NCBI GenBank assembly: GCA_036785665.1
Contig: JAXIVJ010002545.1
Span: forward strand, 1-64,000
Reading direction: 5' to 3'
Length of the DNA stretch: 64,000 bases
From: Chirona hameri
Taxonomy: Eukaryota; Arthropoda; Thecostraca; Balanomorpha; Balanidae
How positions within the stretch are numbered: the stretch's first letter is position 1; each line of letters begins with the position of its first letter. Under the pieces are notes generated by a model. The model was not told the origin of the DNA, made no database searches, and saw only the letters and a program-made list of their open reading frames with translations. Positions 18,531 to 28,249 of the stretch are shown here, in pieces. The position numbers and the translations under genes were made by a program.

Positions 18531-19147
18531 GATTTACCGGTAAGACGCTAGGAGATCCGATGGAAAAATGTTTTTCCTTGCTACGCAAAGGCATCCCTGC
18601 TGCACGGATGGTCGGATTCACAATGAAGCGCAACTCTCACGTCCACTCACGCTGCAGTCGATTGTCTTCCCTTTTTTTGGAGGGGGGGGGGGGAAGCGGG
18701 GGGGGGGTCTCGCCCACCCCGTTGTCCAACCTATAGCTATGCGCCGCCGCGGGTGGGGAGGGGAACCACCCCCCCCCCCCCCCCCCCCTCCGGGGCGGGG
18801 AACCAGTCGAAACCAAACTGGCACGCGCACGTCGCCTGCGCGCGTGCCTCAGGCGACAGCGCGTGCCAGAGAAAGCGGACACCTGGTGGAGTCGACGGAG
18901 GTGACACCCGAGATCCTTCTCGCGTCGTCGCCTTTGTCCTCCCGCGCTCTCATTTCCCTCTTCCCGCCCAAGCTGACCTTGCGACAACTGTCAGCGGAGA
19001 AGCTCTTGAAAGAGGCCACTGAACATATGTAAGTCCGTAAAACCGTCTCAAAACATGAAGTCCACCAACGATTGTATCGAAATTCCCCTTAAACCAAAAA
19101 TGACAACTGAACTTTAACCGCCAAACGGTGTCGGTCGCCACGGGCCG
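18531..19147. other. Transposon interior with G and C tracts
   Basis: Upstream of the transposase-like gene. It contains G tracts (18680-18710) and a C tract of about 20 (18769-18788) that could pair with each other. Frames of 60-150 codons here read as proline- or glycine-rich by composition and are not credible. The promoter of the transposase would be expected here; none was recognised. Confidence 0.4.
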
Positions 19148-19377
19148 ACGATCGCTCGCGCGGCTGGTGTTAGTGTGACCGTATGCATTGCATCCAACAT
19201 GGAGACTGCAACGCCGGGCGACGCCGAAAACATGAAAATTGTTTCCGCCTTCGCCGCTCGGATTTGCACTACAGGGAAAAAAGAATCACACCAATGGGCA
19301 TCCATGGACACAGGGACAAGGAAAATCAGCGGAAGAATTTGAACTGAGAAAAAAGTTGTCGATATGACACACCCTAG
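19148..19377. repeat. Terminal inverted repeat, right
   Basis: Reverse complement of 15575-15799 with substitutions and small indels; ends in TGACACACCCTAG. Confidence 0.85.
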
Positions 19378-19381
19378 CACA

Positions 19382-19724
19382 CGCCTATAATTTTTGAATT
19401 TCCAAACGTCACCGTCATATATCAATTTCCAATTCAATCTCTATCGATTCCTATTATTTGTGTTAACATCGGTCGATAAACATGAAAGCTATGTGGGATC
19501 AAAAATACCACTAAAATTTTTAGTTTTTACCCCCATGTTGCCCCCCTATCCAAAATTTAGATTTTGTTATTATTTAGAAATGTAGATCGTGTTGAGGGGA
19601 ACCAAACACCGTTTCATTTTTTGAAAATCGGACGGGTAGATCTCGAGATCTCCGGGGGGCGGAATCCGCCCCCCCCCCCCCCCTGTTACAAATAGGGCTA
19701 GCCAGGAGCCTGTTACAAATAGGG
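19382..19724. mobile_element. piggyBac-like copy 1, right piece
   Basis: Matches 27900-28245 of copy 2 (CAAACACCGTTTCATTTTT, GGTAGATCTCGAGATCTCC). The terminal 16 bases occur twice: CCTGTTACAAATAGGG ends at 19724, and CTGTTACAAATAGGG also occurs about 27 bp further in. Confidence 0.8.
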
Positions 19725-19728
19725 TTAA

Positions 19729-20281
19729 GTGTCACCGGGGCTACTTGAATTCCATCAGGTGCACTGTTTTGTCTATCATTGGAAGAAAGGGATACATACA
19801 AACTTCAAATTCAATAACTGGAAAGATAAAAAACTTCCGTTTTCAGGAAGTGTTCTCATAAGATCATTGTTTTTCACGTTCAGCGCAAGCAAAGCGCGCA
19901 GGGGGCATACTTGTATTGAATGGCCCTCTCATATTACTGTGGAGGGGGGGGGGGGCATTTGTCCCTGATGCCCCCTGGATCCGCCAGTGCCAGCAATTAC
20001 CGCCAAGGAGAGCCTCTGCCAGACACTTACCTAATGGAATTCATTTCCCCATTTTCCAAATTTGTATAAACAATTGTGAAAGTTGTGTCATGCCGCGAAG
20101 CGGCGCGAAATTTTCCGGTTTTTGACTGTGGACAGCTGGATTTTGACTGCTGCAAAGACGATTTTACGATAAATTGGGAACGCGCGCGGGGGGGCATACT
20201 TGTATTGAATGCCCCCCCAAAAAAAATTCCTTGGGGGAGGGCATTTGCCCCTGATGCCCCCCCCCCCTGGATCCGCCAATG
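19729..20281. repeat. Two partial copies of an inverted-repeat element (right ends)
   Basis: Right termini CTGGATCCGCCAGTG (19975-19989) and CTGGATCCGCCAATG (20267-20281). Each is preceded by the same body: GGGGGCATACTTGTATTGAATG, a G tract, GGGCATTTG, CCCTGATGCCCCC. The two bodies start at about 19902 and 20190. No matching left end was found for either, so they look truncated or embedded. No coding sequence. Confidence 0.6.
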
Positions 20282-20913
20282 ATCTTTCGGACGTTTTTTT
20301 TCTCGCGCGTCGCTACCTCTTTTTGTTCTCGAGATATAGACGGGTTTTGGTAAGGACACCCATTTATGGCTTAAATTTTACCATTGTTGACCTCTGGTGA
20401 CCTCAATATCCCAAATGACCTGACCTAAAATAATGACTTAGTACCTTCATTAGACCTTGTTTGTTTCGAGCTATCTAACTTGTTTCTGTTTCGAGCTATA
20501 CGTTGCATGACTTTTGAAATCTTGTAGGGGCGTGTATCCGCCCCCCCCCCCCCCCCGTCGGTTCGAACTTGGTGCGGACCCCGTCTGTGCGTGGGTTAAC
20601 GATTTTAGATGCACGCGCAAGGTACCTTGAAGGCCCCAGCAGCAACACAATCAATACGAGGCAACGCGGAACGTCTGGCCCTCAACATTTTACGTTGTCC
20701 CGATTGCTCACGTTTGTGACATAATACATTGGAAACATAAATTCGAGGTAATTGACAGTCACTAATGTGTAGACTATGGAGTGTGGAGGCGCTTTACGCG
20801 AAACGATCCGTCGTAAGTTTGCAAAGACAACTTCAGAAAATAGAAACGTATAAAACTTCCGTTGAAAATGTTGAGCGCTCACGAGATTTTCAAGTAGCTT
20901 GTCTTAGTTTATG
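20282..20913. other. Unassigned, with a C tract
   Basis: AT-rich sequence with GACCTCTGGTGACCTC and TGACCTGACCT words and a C tract at about 20540-20556. No gene recognised. Confidence 0.4.
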
Positions 20914-21038
20914 GCCACTGACAGGGGTGGAGAATTATGGGTTTTGGGGGTGCTCAAGCACCCCCTGAGCTAAAAAGTGCACCCCTCACTGTAAAAGCAC
21001 CCCCTCAAATAAACAGGTCCGTTTAACTAACGGCTGAT

Positions 21039-21065
21039 CAGTCTTACTTCGGCGAAGTAAGACTG
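21039..21065. repeat. 27-bp near-perfect palindrome
   Basis: CAGTCTTACTTCG (21039-21051) and CGAAGTAAGACTG (21053-21065) are exact reverse complements with a single G between them. Confidence 0.95.
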
Positions 21066-21474
21066 AGTGGTGTAAAAGTGTGTGTATGTGTGTCTGTCCG
21101 TGTGTAAATAGGCGGTTTTGCACGGTCAGGTAGGGTCAGTTCAGTTCACACGGTCAGTCTTACCGTCCCTCATCATGTTTGTGTGGGCGGTCGCCCGGCC
21201 TGGGGCGCAGATTGCCCGACCCGGCACCGTAGCCGGCGCTTAAGAATCGCTGTTTTGCTGATAGTGCAATTCGCGCCCCGGGCCGGTGGACAGGGGCAGA
21301 CCTCCCGCACCTCTGCGCATAAATCCTGGCGCCACACCTCCACTGGCAGATCCAGCCTCCCAATATGGGGGGGGGGGCTAATTTCACTGGAGGCCTTCCG
21401 GGCCCCAGGGGCCTCCATATGACCTAAAAGGTGCCCCCCATTTTTCCCTTTGCGGACTTGTGATATTTTTGTTC
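21066..21474. other. hAT interior, no gene; MITE terminus at 21341
   Basis: GC-rich segment with CACTGGCAGATCCAG at 21341-21355 followed by a G tract. Both strands show 75-80-codon frames of the GC-rich kind without a recognisable product. Confidence 0.4.
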
Positions 21475-22679
21475 GCTATGCTATTATTACGTGTAATGAC
21501 CTAGGTGACCTAGGACGTATCAATTAAGTGCAAACATAAAATTGATGGATATTTGCCTCCAAATATATACAATTTTGCCATTTTATATGCTATTTTATAT
21601 ATAAATTAGTTATTCGCTAATACCTTTTGACTGAATAAAGTTAGAAGGGCACGGTAAACGTCATTTTGTTGGTATCATCAAGATACGTTGATAGATGGGC
21701 AGCATGACTTCTGTGTGACATTTGATGACCTTGACCTAAGGTCAAGGTCACGGTGCAAAGTCACCTTTCCAAATTTGACCTACACGGCAATGGTATATAT
21801 CTTTGAACTTGTCTTGAAGATAGGAATTCATTGGTATTAAAATAATTGCGCGATCGTTGATGATTATAAAGCAAACTGAGATATTTTCGGGCTTTTTTTA
21901 CACCGAGAAGGAAGTTATGAAGTTACTATTCGACATTCAAATTAAAATGAATTTAAATGTTGACATTGACAATCAGGCGTTATTTAAGCACAATCGAATT
22001 CCTCGCAACAAGACAAGTTTTAAGATATATAACATCGCCACAAATGCGGCCACAATTGGAAACCTAACCATGAACCTTGACATTGACCTTAGGTGAAGGT
22101 CACCAAATGTTATAAAGAGGTCATACCGCATATCATTCAAACGTCTTAACGAACGTCTTAACGAAAATAAAAAAATTGTGTCCATTTTACCTTTTTATCT
22201 TTATTCAGTCAAAAGTTATTGGAGAATACCTAATATCTTTCACAAAAAGAACACAAGAAATGATTTTTTTTTAGCATATTTGAAGACAAATAACCATCGT
22301 TTTTTTCTGTTTGAACGGCACTTCTTTACACTTAACAATAATACAGTCAAAATAGGAAATACATTTGGCTTGGGTATTCAAAAAGATTCAAAATTTCAAA
22401 AACAAATACTAACTTTGAAATTTAAGGTCAAGGTCATAAAATGTCAGACAGAGGTCATGCTGCAGAGCATTCAATTCGTCTTGATGAGAACAGCAAAATG
22501 ACGTCTATCGCACCAATCTAGTTTTATTCAGTCAAAAGTTATTAGCGAATAACATATTTTTATATATATAAAATAGCAAGTAAAATGACAATTTGTGATA
22601 TTTGGAAGCAAATATTCCTCAATTTCATTTGTTTTCTTCTCTCACTTAATCACGTCCTTACACGTAAGAATAGCATAGC
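21475..22679. mobile_element. Fold-back element with AGGTCA-rich modules
   Basis: Left arm about 21475-21745 and right arm about 22415-22679 are inverted copies: GCTATGCTATT / AATAGCATAGC at the outer ends, then TTATTCGCTAATA / TATTAGCGAATAA, then CAGCATGAC / GTCATGCTG and the AGGTCA cluster at the inner ends. A third, direct copy of the right-arm module lies at about 22080-22230 (GGTGAAGGTCACC, GAGGTCATACCGC, TTATTCAGTCAAAAGTTATT). No transposase frame is visible. The core contains the near-palindrome TGACCTTGACCTAAGGTCA (21728-21746). Confidence 0.65.
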
Positions 22680-24089
22680 CAAAAAAATAGAAACTCGTTT
22701 GAGAAAAAGTATCCAAAAAGTTGTACAATTTCGAAAACGTACTAAATTGTGAAATTTTCGAAAATAAAAAAATAAACATCACCATGTTATAAAACAGCTC
22801 ATTGCCATTATAATGACATAATACATCTATATTGCTTCATAAATTCCCCGCCATATGGGCCGACAAAGATTGACCTGCACCGTGACCTTATAAAAATGTC
22901 CGAGGCAATATCTCCGGAACCACTGTTTGCATTGCAATATAACTTTCACAACTCACCTAAGCGCCCCAGGCTACCCCATATACCAATTTTGGCCATAATC
23001 GGTGACATGACGGTGTCATTTTGCACTTTGTTTTTGTCGATTTGTCGTGGAATACAACAGCTACAAAAAGAAGACCATTAGTTTTTTTTTAACTGAACCT
23101 AATTACCCTACTTAATACTAGTAGACGTATTCCACACAACATAGGTACCTATGTAAGGAAATTCATTCCTGCGCTCCTCTGCCACCCAGCAGGCAGCAGG
23201 AGACCAAAGGCTGCGACGCTGCGTGTACAATTATAACTTACGTTGGTTGTGAATCACTCCAAAATAGCGTCAGACGCGCCACTTTCCCTATCCCTACTGC
23301 TATCAAAATGCTATCAAATAGAGGAAACACGAATGAGGCAAAAAATATATATTTCTTTCTCAAAAAGTTTTTTCGTAAGCAGTACCCATTCTCATCGCCA
23401 GTTTCAGCGATTTTTTTTGGGGATAATTTCTATTGCCGCCCCTGTCGAGCTGGGGGGGGGGGATTTTGCCCCTGCCTCCCCCGCCCCTGGATCCGCCAGT
23501 GCACACTTCTCGCTGCGGCATGTCCGCCCGTCGCCGCTGTGATATCCGAGGCCGCGCCGCGCAGCTGCCAGGACTGCTGCCGACCGGACCGTGGCTTTTT
23601 CTGCGTTGCGTTGCTAGTATGTGGTTGTTCGAAATATCGAGATACATTGAATAAATAAATTAAAAAATTAAAAAAAAGTTAACACGGTCAGGTCAGCATT
23701 GACAACTTCGTCATTTCGGTGTTATGTGACTTGAAGGGTTACATGTTCGCACCGTGACTTTTTGTTCTCTTCTCATCGTTTACAAGTTAACATACATTAC
23801 GATTTTTGATGTGACTCGAAGCGGGTTTTTTTTGGGGGGGGGGCAGCCGTAGTGCAAACAAAACTCGCTTCCAGCGACCATGACATGAAACTCCATATTT
23901 GGTTTTCGATGCATCTTGTCACTGGTGTTTGGATCCATTTTCGTGCCGCTTGCTTCCTTTTATTTTACGGTCCGTCGCGTTTAAGCGGCCATAACGGCCG
24001 CCACCTCTCCTCGTCCTCTCGCTACAACTTGGATTTGAGAGCCGCCGGTGAAAAGCACCCCCTGGCATTTTGACAATTCTCCACCTCTG
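22680..24089. other. hAT interior right part, no gene; MITE terminus at 23487
   Basis: AT-rich sequence, then a G tract (about 23453) and the terminus CTGGATCCGCCAGTG (23487-23501), then GC-richer sequence. No frame resembles a known protein. Confidence 0.4.
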
Positions 24090-24091
24090 GC

Positions 24092-24950
24092 CACTGGCAG
24101 ATCCATCAGAGGGGGGGGGGCAAAGCTGACATGCCCCAAACCGGCCAAATTCGCCCGAAATTTGTCACATTTTCTGATTTTAACAGACAAATTAACCCGC
24201 GCCCCGCTTGGGTATTCGGTCGAACACGCTGGAGGGCAGATTCTGCCCCCTCGTTATATTCCGAACCAATAACCGCAGCGAGACGAGCAAGGCCGTAATT
24301 GAAAGCTCTCAATGAGCCGCATCTAACGCTTGCGAGACATTTTCAAAATAAGGTCACATCTCAGGAAACGGCCAGGTCAAAAGTCAAAATTAAGGTATTT
24401 TAGTTTTTGGGCCATACTTCCATCAAAGCCTTAGCTTGAGACTATTATCGCACAAACGCACACTATTATCGCACAAACTCTCAAAGGTATAATGCATCTC
24501 CCACATTAGGAAAAAGTGAAATTGTAAGCAAAGGTCAAGGTCAAGCAAAGGTCGTCCGGTCATTAAAGGTCACTTTTGGCAAGAGTTCTACGAAAGTCAT
24601 GCGACACATGTTTTATGGGTTATTTTACCCGTAGAATTTGATAGTAGCAGCCATTTTCACAACCTGACACCATATACGGTCTAGATCAGGTCACATAAGG
24701 CCAAAATTTGAAATTGATTAATCTAAATAAAAAGGGCATGTATCTAGTTTTGTCTCAGAAAATAGTGGTGTCATTTATTTGTGTGTATCTAGTCAATAAA
24801 AGCCAAAAAACTTAACTTAAAAAATTGACGTCATGAGTTACTTATACTTGGGAGCCATAAGTCAATAAAGATATTGCTTTGAAATTTGGTTTGGGTATCG
24901 TCCATACCTGGTTCACTCATATATATTCCGTTTTTCATATCTTCAAGAAA
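24092..24950. other. MITE terminus and unassigned AT-rich sequence
   Basis: Starts with CACTGGCAGATCC and a G tract. ACTATTATCGCACAAAC occurs twice in tandem (about 24442 and 24463). AAGGTCAAGGTCAAGC (about 24534) is another AGGTCA cluster. No gene recognised. Confidence 0.4.
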
Positions 24951-24954
24951 AAAT

Positions 24955-25290
24955 AAATGTGAAAAGTTTTCTGAAAAAATGCTTTATTTTTATTTTGATG
25001 GGTCAAAAGCCACAACTTTCGCAAATCCGAGATAGTAATTTTGAAGAGAATGTCATTTCCTTTCTTTTGACGTTTTTCATTTACAATCTCCTTCAAAACT
25101 CGATTTTCTACGATTTGTCAAACATTTATCGTTTTTCGACCAAAAATGACATGACGTCATTAAAGCGTCATTATCTCCCAAAGTTTTTTTTTCATTGAAC
25201 ATTTCATTGAATTTCATTGAACTTTTGTGAAAAGACGTAGAATTAATGTGGCATAAGCTACTGTAAGTTTTACGTCGATACCTATCATAG
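24955..25290. repeat. Dispersed repeat, second copy of 7670-7965
   Basis: Same order of landmarks as at 7670-7965 (AATTTTGAAGAGAATGTCAT, CTACGATTTGTCAAACAT, GACGTCATTAAAGCGTCA, ACGTAGAATTAATG). It diverges by point changes and one short insertion. It is followed by a G-rich terminus ending TGGCTGCGCCCTTG (about 25391-25404), like the end of an inverted-repeat element. Confidence 0.65.
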
Positions 25291-25468
25291 GGGTTGGGCT
25301 GAAGGGCCGAGGCCTTCTCCCATTGGGCCGAGGGGCCCTCCGGGCCACTCGACCCAATGGGGGGGGGGGGCACGTGCCCTCTGTGCCCCCCTGGCTGCGC
25401 CCTTGCCCCGTACCTATATACTTACATTGCGGTTCAGAGGTAGGGGAACGAAATTTCCCCCAAACATG

Positions 25469-25957
25469 TATACTATAACTATCACAGCAGACCACTATAC
25501 TATAACTATCACAGCAGACCACTATACTATAACTATCACAGCAGACCACTATACTATAACTATCACAGCAGACCACTATACTTATACTATCACAGCAGAC
25601 CACTATACTATAACTATCACAGCAGACCACTATACTATAACTATCACAGCAGACCACTATACTATAACTATCACAGCAGACCACTATACTATAACTATCA
25701 CAGCAGACCACTATACTATAACTATCACAGCAGACCACTATACTATAACTATCACAGCAGACCACTATACTATAACTATCACAGCAGACCACTATACTAT
25801 AACTATCACAGCAGACCACTATACTATAACTATCACAGCAGACCACTATACTATAACTATCACAGCAGACCACTATACTATAACTATCACAGCAGACCAC
25901 TATACTATAACTATCACAGCAGACCACTATACTATAACTATCACAGCAGACCACTAT
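25469..25957. repeat. 27-bp satellite, left segment (18 copies)
   Basis: Same unit and orientation as the large array at 35234. The last unit is cut after CACTAT, and the large array resumes in phase after another CACTAT (35234-35239). The two segments are thus one array split by the LINE. One unit near 25578 is irregular (ACTTATACTATC). Confidence 0.95.
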
Positions 25958-26275
25958 TTATTTGTATTTGTATTTATTGATAAATCACCAACAGGCACAA
26001 AACCCGGTTACAGGCGAAGTCAGGAGATAAAACTATGACTTTCACTTAAAATTCACACGCATGCAAGACGACAGACAAGACACCTACACATACACGCACG
26101 CACGCACGCACGCACGCACGCGCACACACACACGCACACGCACATGCACATGCACACGCACACGCACACGCACACGCACACGCACACGCACACGCACACG
26201 CACAAGTACACATACATACACATAACCATTCGATGAGCCCTCGCGTGGTGAAGCCTGGCTGCGAGCTCAAAAGGC
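25958..26275 (-). other. LINE 3' UTR with CA/CG microsatellite
   Basis: Non-coding end of the truncated LINE. A dinucleotide-rich tract (ACACGCACACGC type, with GCAC runs) fills about 26085-26226. The minus strand ends in the A-rich tail at 25958-25980. Confidence 0.75.
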
Positions 26276-26693
26276 TCAAAAGGCACCTGCCCGAGATACA
26301 TGTGACCGCACAGCGGATTTGTAGTCGGATGATGGCGAGCAAAAGAAATCTAGGGATACGCAGGCGTTAAGAATCTCGTTACACATGGAAGAAATTCGGC
26401 AAAAAGATCCGTTTTTCACAGCAGCGACACGTGCAAACGGTATATGCCAGAGCACAGGCGACCTGATCCGTCTGGCCGGAGCCGACAGGTGAAAGCATGA
26501 CAGGAGCTGGGGACTGTCAAGTCGGCCGTGAAAAACGTTGTGTATGAACATGAGATCGTGCTGCATGAAACGAGATTTTATGGAGGAAACCTTGAAATGC
26601 TGCAGTAAGTGATCGTAAGCTAGGTTAATGGAGCTGTGGTCAGATGAACACGCGAGCCAAATCAAAAACGAATGCTGAATGCGTTCCAGCCGT
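26276..26693 (-). pseudogene. LINE ORF2, C-terminal segment
   Basis: Reads RLERIQHSFLIWLACSS, then LLQHFKVSSIKSRFMQHDLMF and FARVAAVKNGSFCRISSMCNEI, the pattern seen after the reverse transcriptase in CR1/Jockey-type ORF2 proteins. It ends at a stop at 26276. It continues in frame from 28250 when the TTAA element is disregarded. Confidence 0.75.
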
Positions 26694-26697
26694 TAAA

Positions 26698-28245
26698 CCC
26701 TATTTGTAGCATGGGGGCGGATTCCGCCCCCCCCCCCCTCATGTTTTTCGCAGATATCTCCAGAACGGCTGCGAGCAGGCCCATGAAATTTTGGGACTTT
26801 TCATAGAATTGAACTCCGGATTTGGAGTCAAAATTTTGAGTTCTTAACTTGAACAGAGGCGGTTCCAGGGCACAGTTTTGGGTGGGTTCGGAGGCGACAT
26901 TTGGCGAAAATACCGAAATGCCATCTTCACGGTTTCTTCCTAACTGCATCAAGTATGAAGGAGTTACATCGGCTTACCGTGATTGCAAAAAGTGCAAATT
27001 AGATGATGTTAATGAAATATCATACAAAATTGCATGGCAGAGGCGGTTTCAGGGGCTTGAAAAAGGGGGGTTTCCAGGAAGTATTCAATGCTTGGCGGGA
27101 AGCCAATAGAGCAATGTAAGGGGCATTTATAGCTATCAAGATGTAAAAGATAGCTTCTGCTTCCATTATTTGTATAATTTATTACATATAGAGTTTCAGG
27201 GGCGTGTTCAGGAACATGAAAAGGGGGGTGACTGGCATGGTGATGACGATATGCCAGCGATAACGGCGCAATATACGTTTAGCTTATAATAATATATGCA
27301 CATATGAGACCAGAAAAGGGAATAAAGTCATTTTTTTGCAGAGGCGCGCTCAGGAATGGAAGAAAGGGGGTCATATTATTGCAAGGAAACTAAGAGGCAT
27401 GGGCGTACAATGACATAACATACTGCAGTTTTCGGATGAAACACGCACCACAGGCTACTCTACCAACGATTATAAGATAATAGGCGAGTCCAGGTAGGGT
27501 AAAAAGGGGGGTAAGCAATGTTAATTGAAGTTGTAAGTGAAATAGTCACTGTTGACTAGTTAGTATCATAATAGCGGATAATATACTTATCAAAAGGTCT
27601 TGCGCCGCCCTAGTTTGGATCCTGGATACGCCTATGATGAAGTACAACATGCAAAAAGGAACTATCTATGATCAGTAACATATGTATAGTGCTGGGTAGC
27701 AACTTGTCTGCGGTTAATATTTTTCCCAATTTTACCCCCCCTTTTTCACTAACCTGGTACCGCCTATGGCAAAAAATATGATTTATTACTGTTTTTCTAA
27801 TGTCTCAATCACATACTATTTCATTTATTTTATTAAAAAAACATCAAAAAATGGTTTTATTACGCATTTACTTCACCCCCATATTGAGTGACCTGCACAC
27901 GCCTATGATTTTTGAATTTGCAAACGTCACCATCATATATCAATTTCCGATTCAATCTCTATCGATTCCTATTAGTTGTGTTAAAATCGGCTGATAAACA
28001 TGAAAGCTATGTTGAATCAAAAATACCACTAAATTTTTTCGTTTTTGCCCCCCTGTTGCCCCCCTATCCAAAATTTAGATTTTTTTGTATTATTTATAAA
28101 TGTAGATCGTGTTGAGGGGAACCAAACACCGTTTCATTTTTGAAAATCGGACGGGTAGATCTCGAGATCTCCGGGGGGGGGCGGAATCCGCCGCCCCCCC
28201 CCCCTGTTACAAATAGGGGTAGCCAGGAGCCTGTTACAAATAGGG
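26698..28245. mobile_element. piggyBac-like TTAA element, copy 2
   Basis: 1548 bp from CCCTATTTGTAGCA to CCTGTTACAAATAGGG. The right TTAA is 28246-28249. The left duplication reads TAAA (26694-26697), explained by one T-to-A change, because with TTAA the flanking LINE frame is exactly continuous. No transposase. This is the copy with both empty sites (27041-27046 for the I-type LINE, about 27893 for the DNA transposon). The terminal motif is duplicated at the right end as in copy 1. Several short frames exist; none is shared with copy 1. Confidence 0.85.
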
Positions 28246-28249
28246 TTAA

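Larger units (their letters stand above)
15575..19377 (-). mobile_element. Cut-and-paste DNA transposon, long inverted ends, degenerate
   Basis: Ends CTAGGGTGTGTCA (15575) and TGACACACCCTAG (to 19377) begin imperfect terminal inverted repeats of about 225 bp. The empty site in copy 2 (GACCTGCACACGCC at about 27890) shows exactly where it inserted: GCACA lies left at 15561-15565 and right at 19377-19381. Nine extra bases (15566-15574) separate the left GCACA from CTAGGG, so the exact left limit is uncertain. One gene remnant on the minus strand fills the centre. Superfamily not named (see the pseudogene entry). Confidence 0.8.
8026..19728. mobile_element. piggyBac-like TTAA element, copy 1, split by two insertions
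   Basis: TTAA at 8026-8029 is followed by CCCTATTTGTAACAGG; the far end reads CCTGTTACAAATAGGG then TTAA at 19725-19728. Inverted CCCT-type ends flanked by TTAA are the hallmark of piggyBac-like elements. Removing the nested LINE (8379-14719) and the nested transposon (about 15575-19377) leaves about 1.5 kb that aligns with the intact-length copy 2 (26698-28245) from end to end. It encodes no transposase, so it is non-autonomous. Next to both ends lie GGCGGATTCCGCC palindromes with C tracts. The three pieces are 8030-8378, 14720-15565 and 19382-19724. Confidence 0.8.
20922..24089. mobile_element. Probable non-autonomous hAT-like element
   Basis: Left end CAGGGGTGGAGAATT (20922-20936); the right end read inward is CAGAGGTGGAGAATT (24089 backwards), 14 of 15 identical, and both are followed within about 25 bases by GGGGGTGCT. 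Flanks are GCCACTGA (20914-20921) and GCCACTGG (24090-24097), an 8-bp duplication with one mismatch. CAGGGGTG-type ends with 8-bp duplications are typical of hAT elements. No hAT transposase (RW or dimerisation motifs) is visible inside; the interior contains other repeats. The right flank is also the start of a CACTGGCAGATCC terminus, so the target was probably the edge of another element. Confidence 0.55.

Noticed and set aside
18618..19032. Frames rich in Pro or Gly around the G/C tracts
   Set aside because: Homopolymer artefacts open in several frames.
26046..26342. CACACACA-type Cys/Ala or Cys/Val repeat proteins
   Set aside because: Translation of a dinucleotide microsatellite in the LINE 3' UTR.
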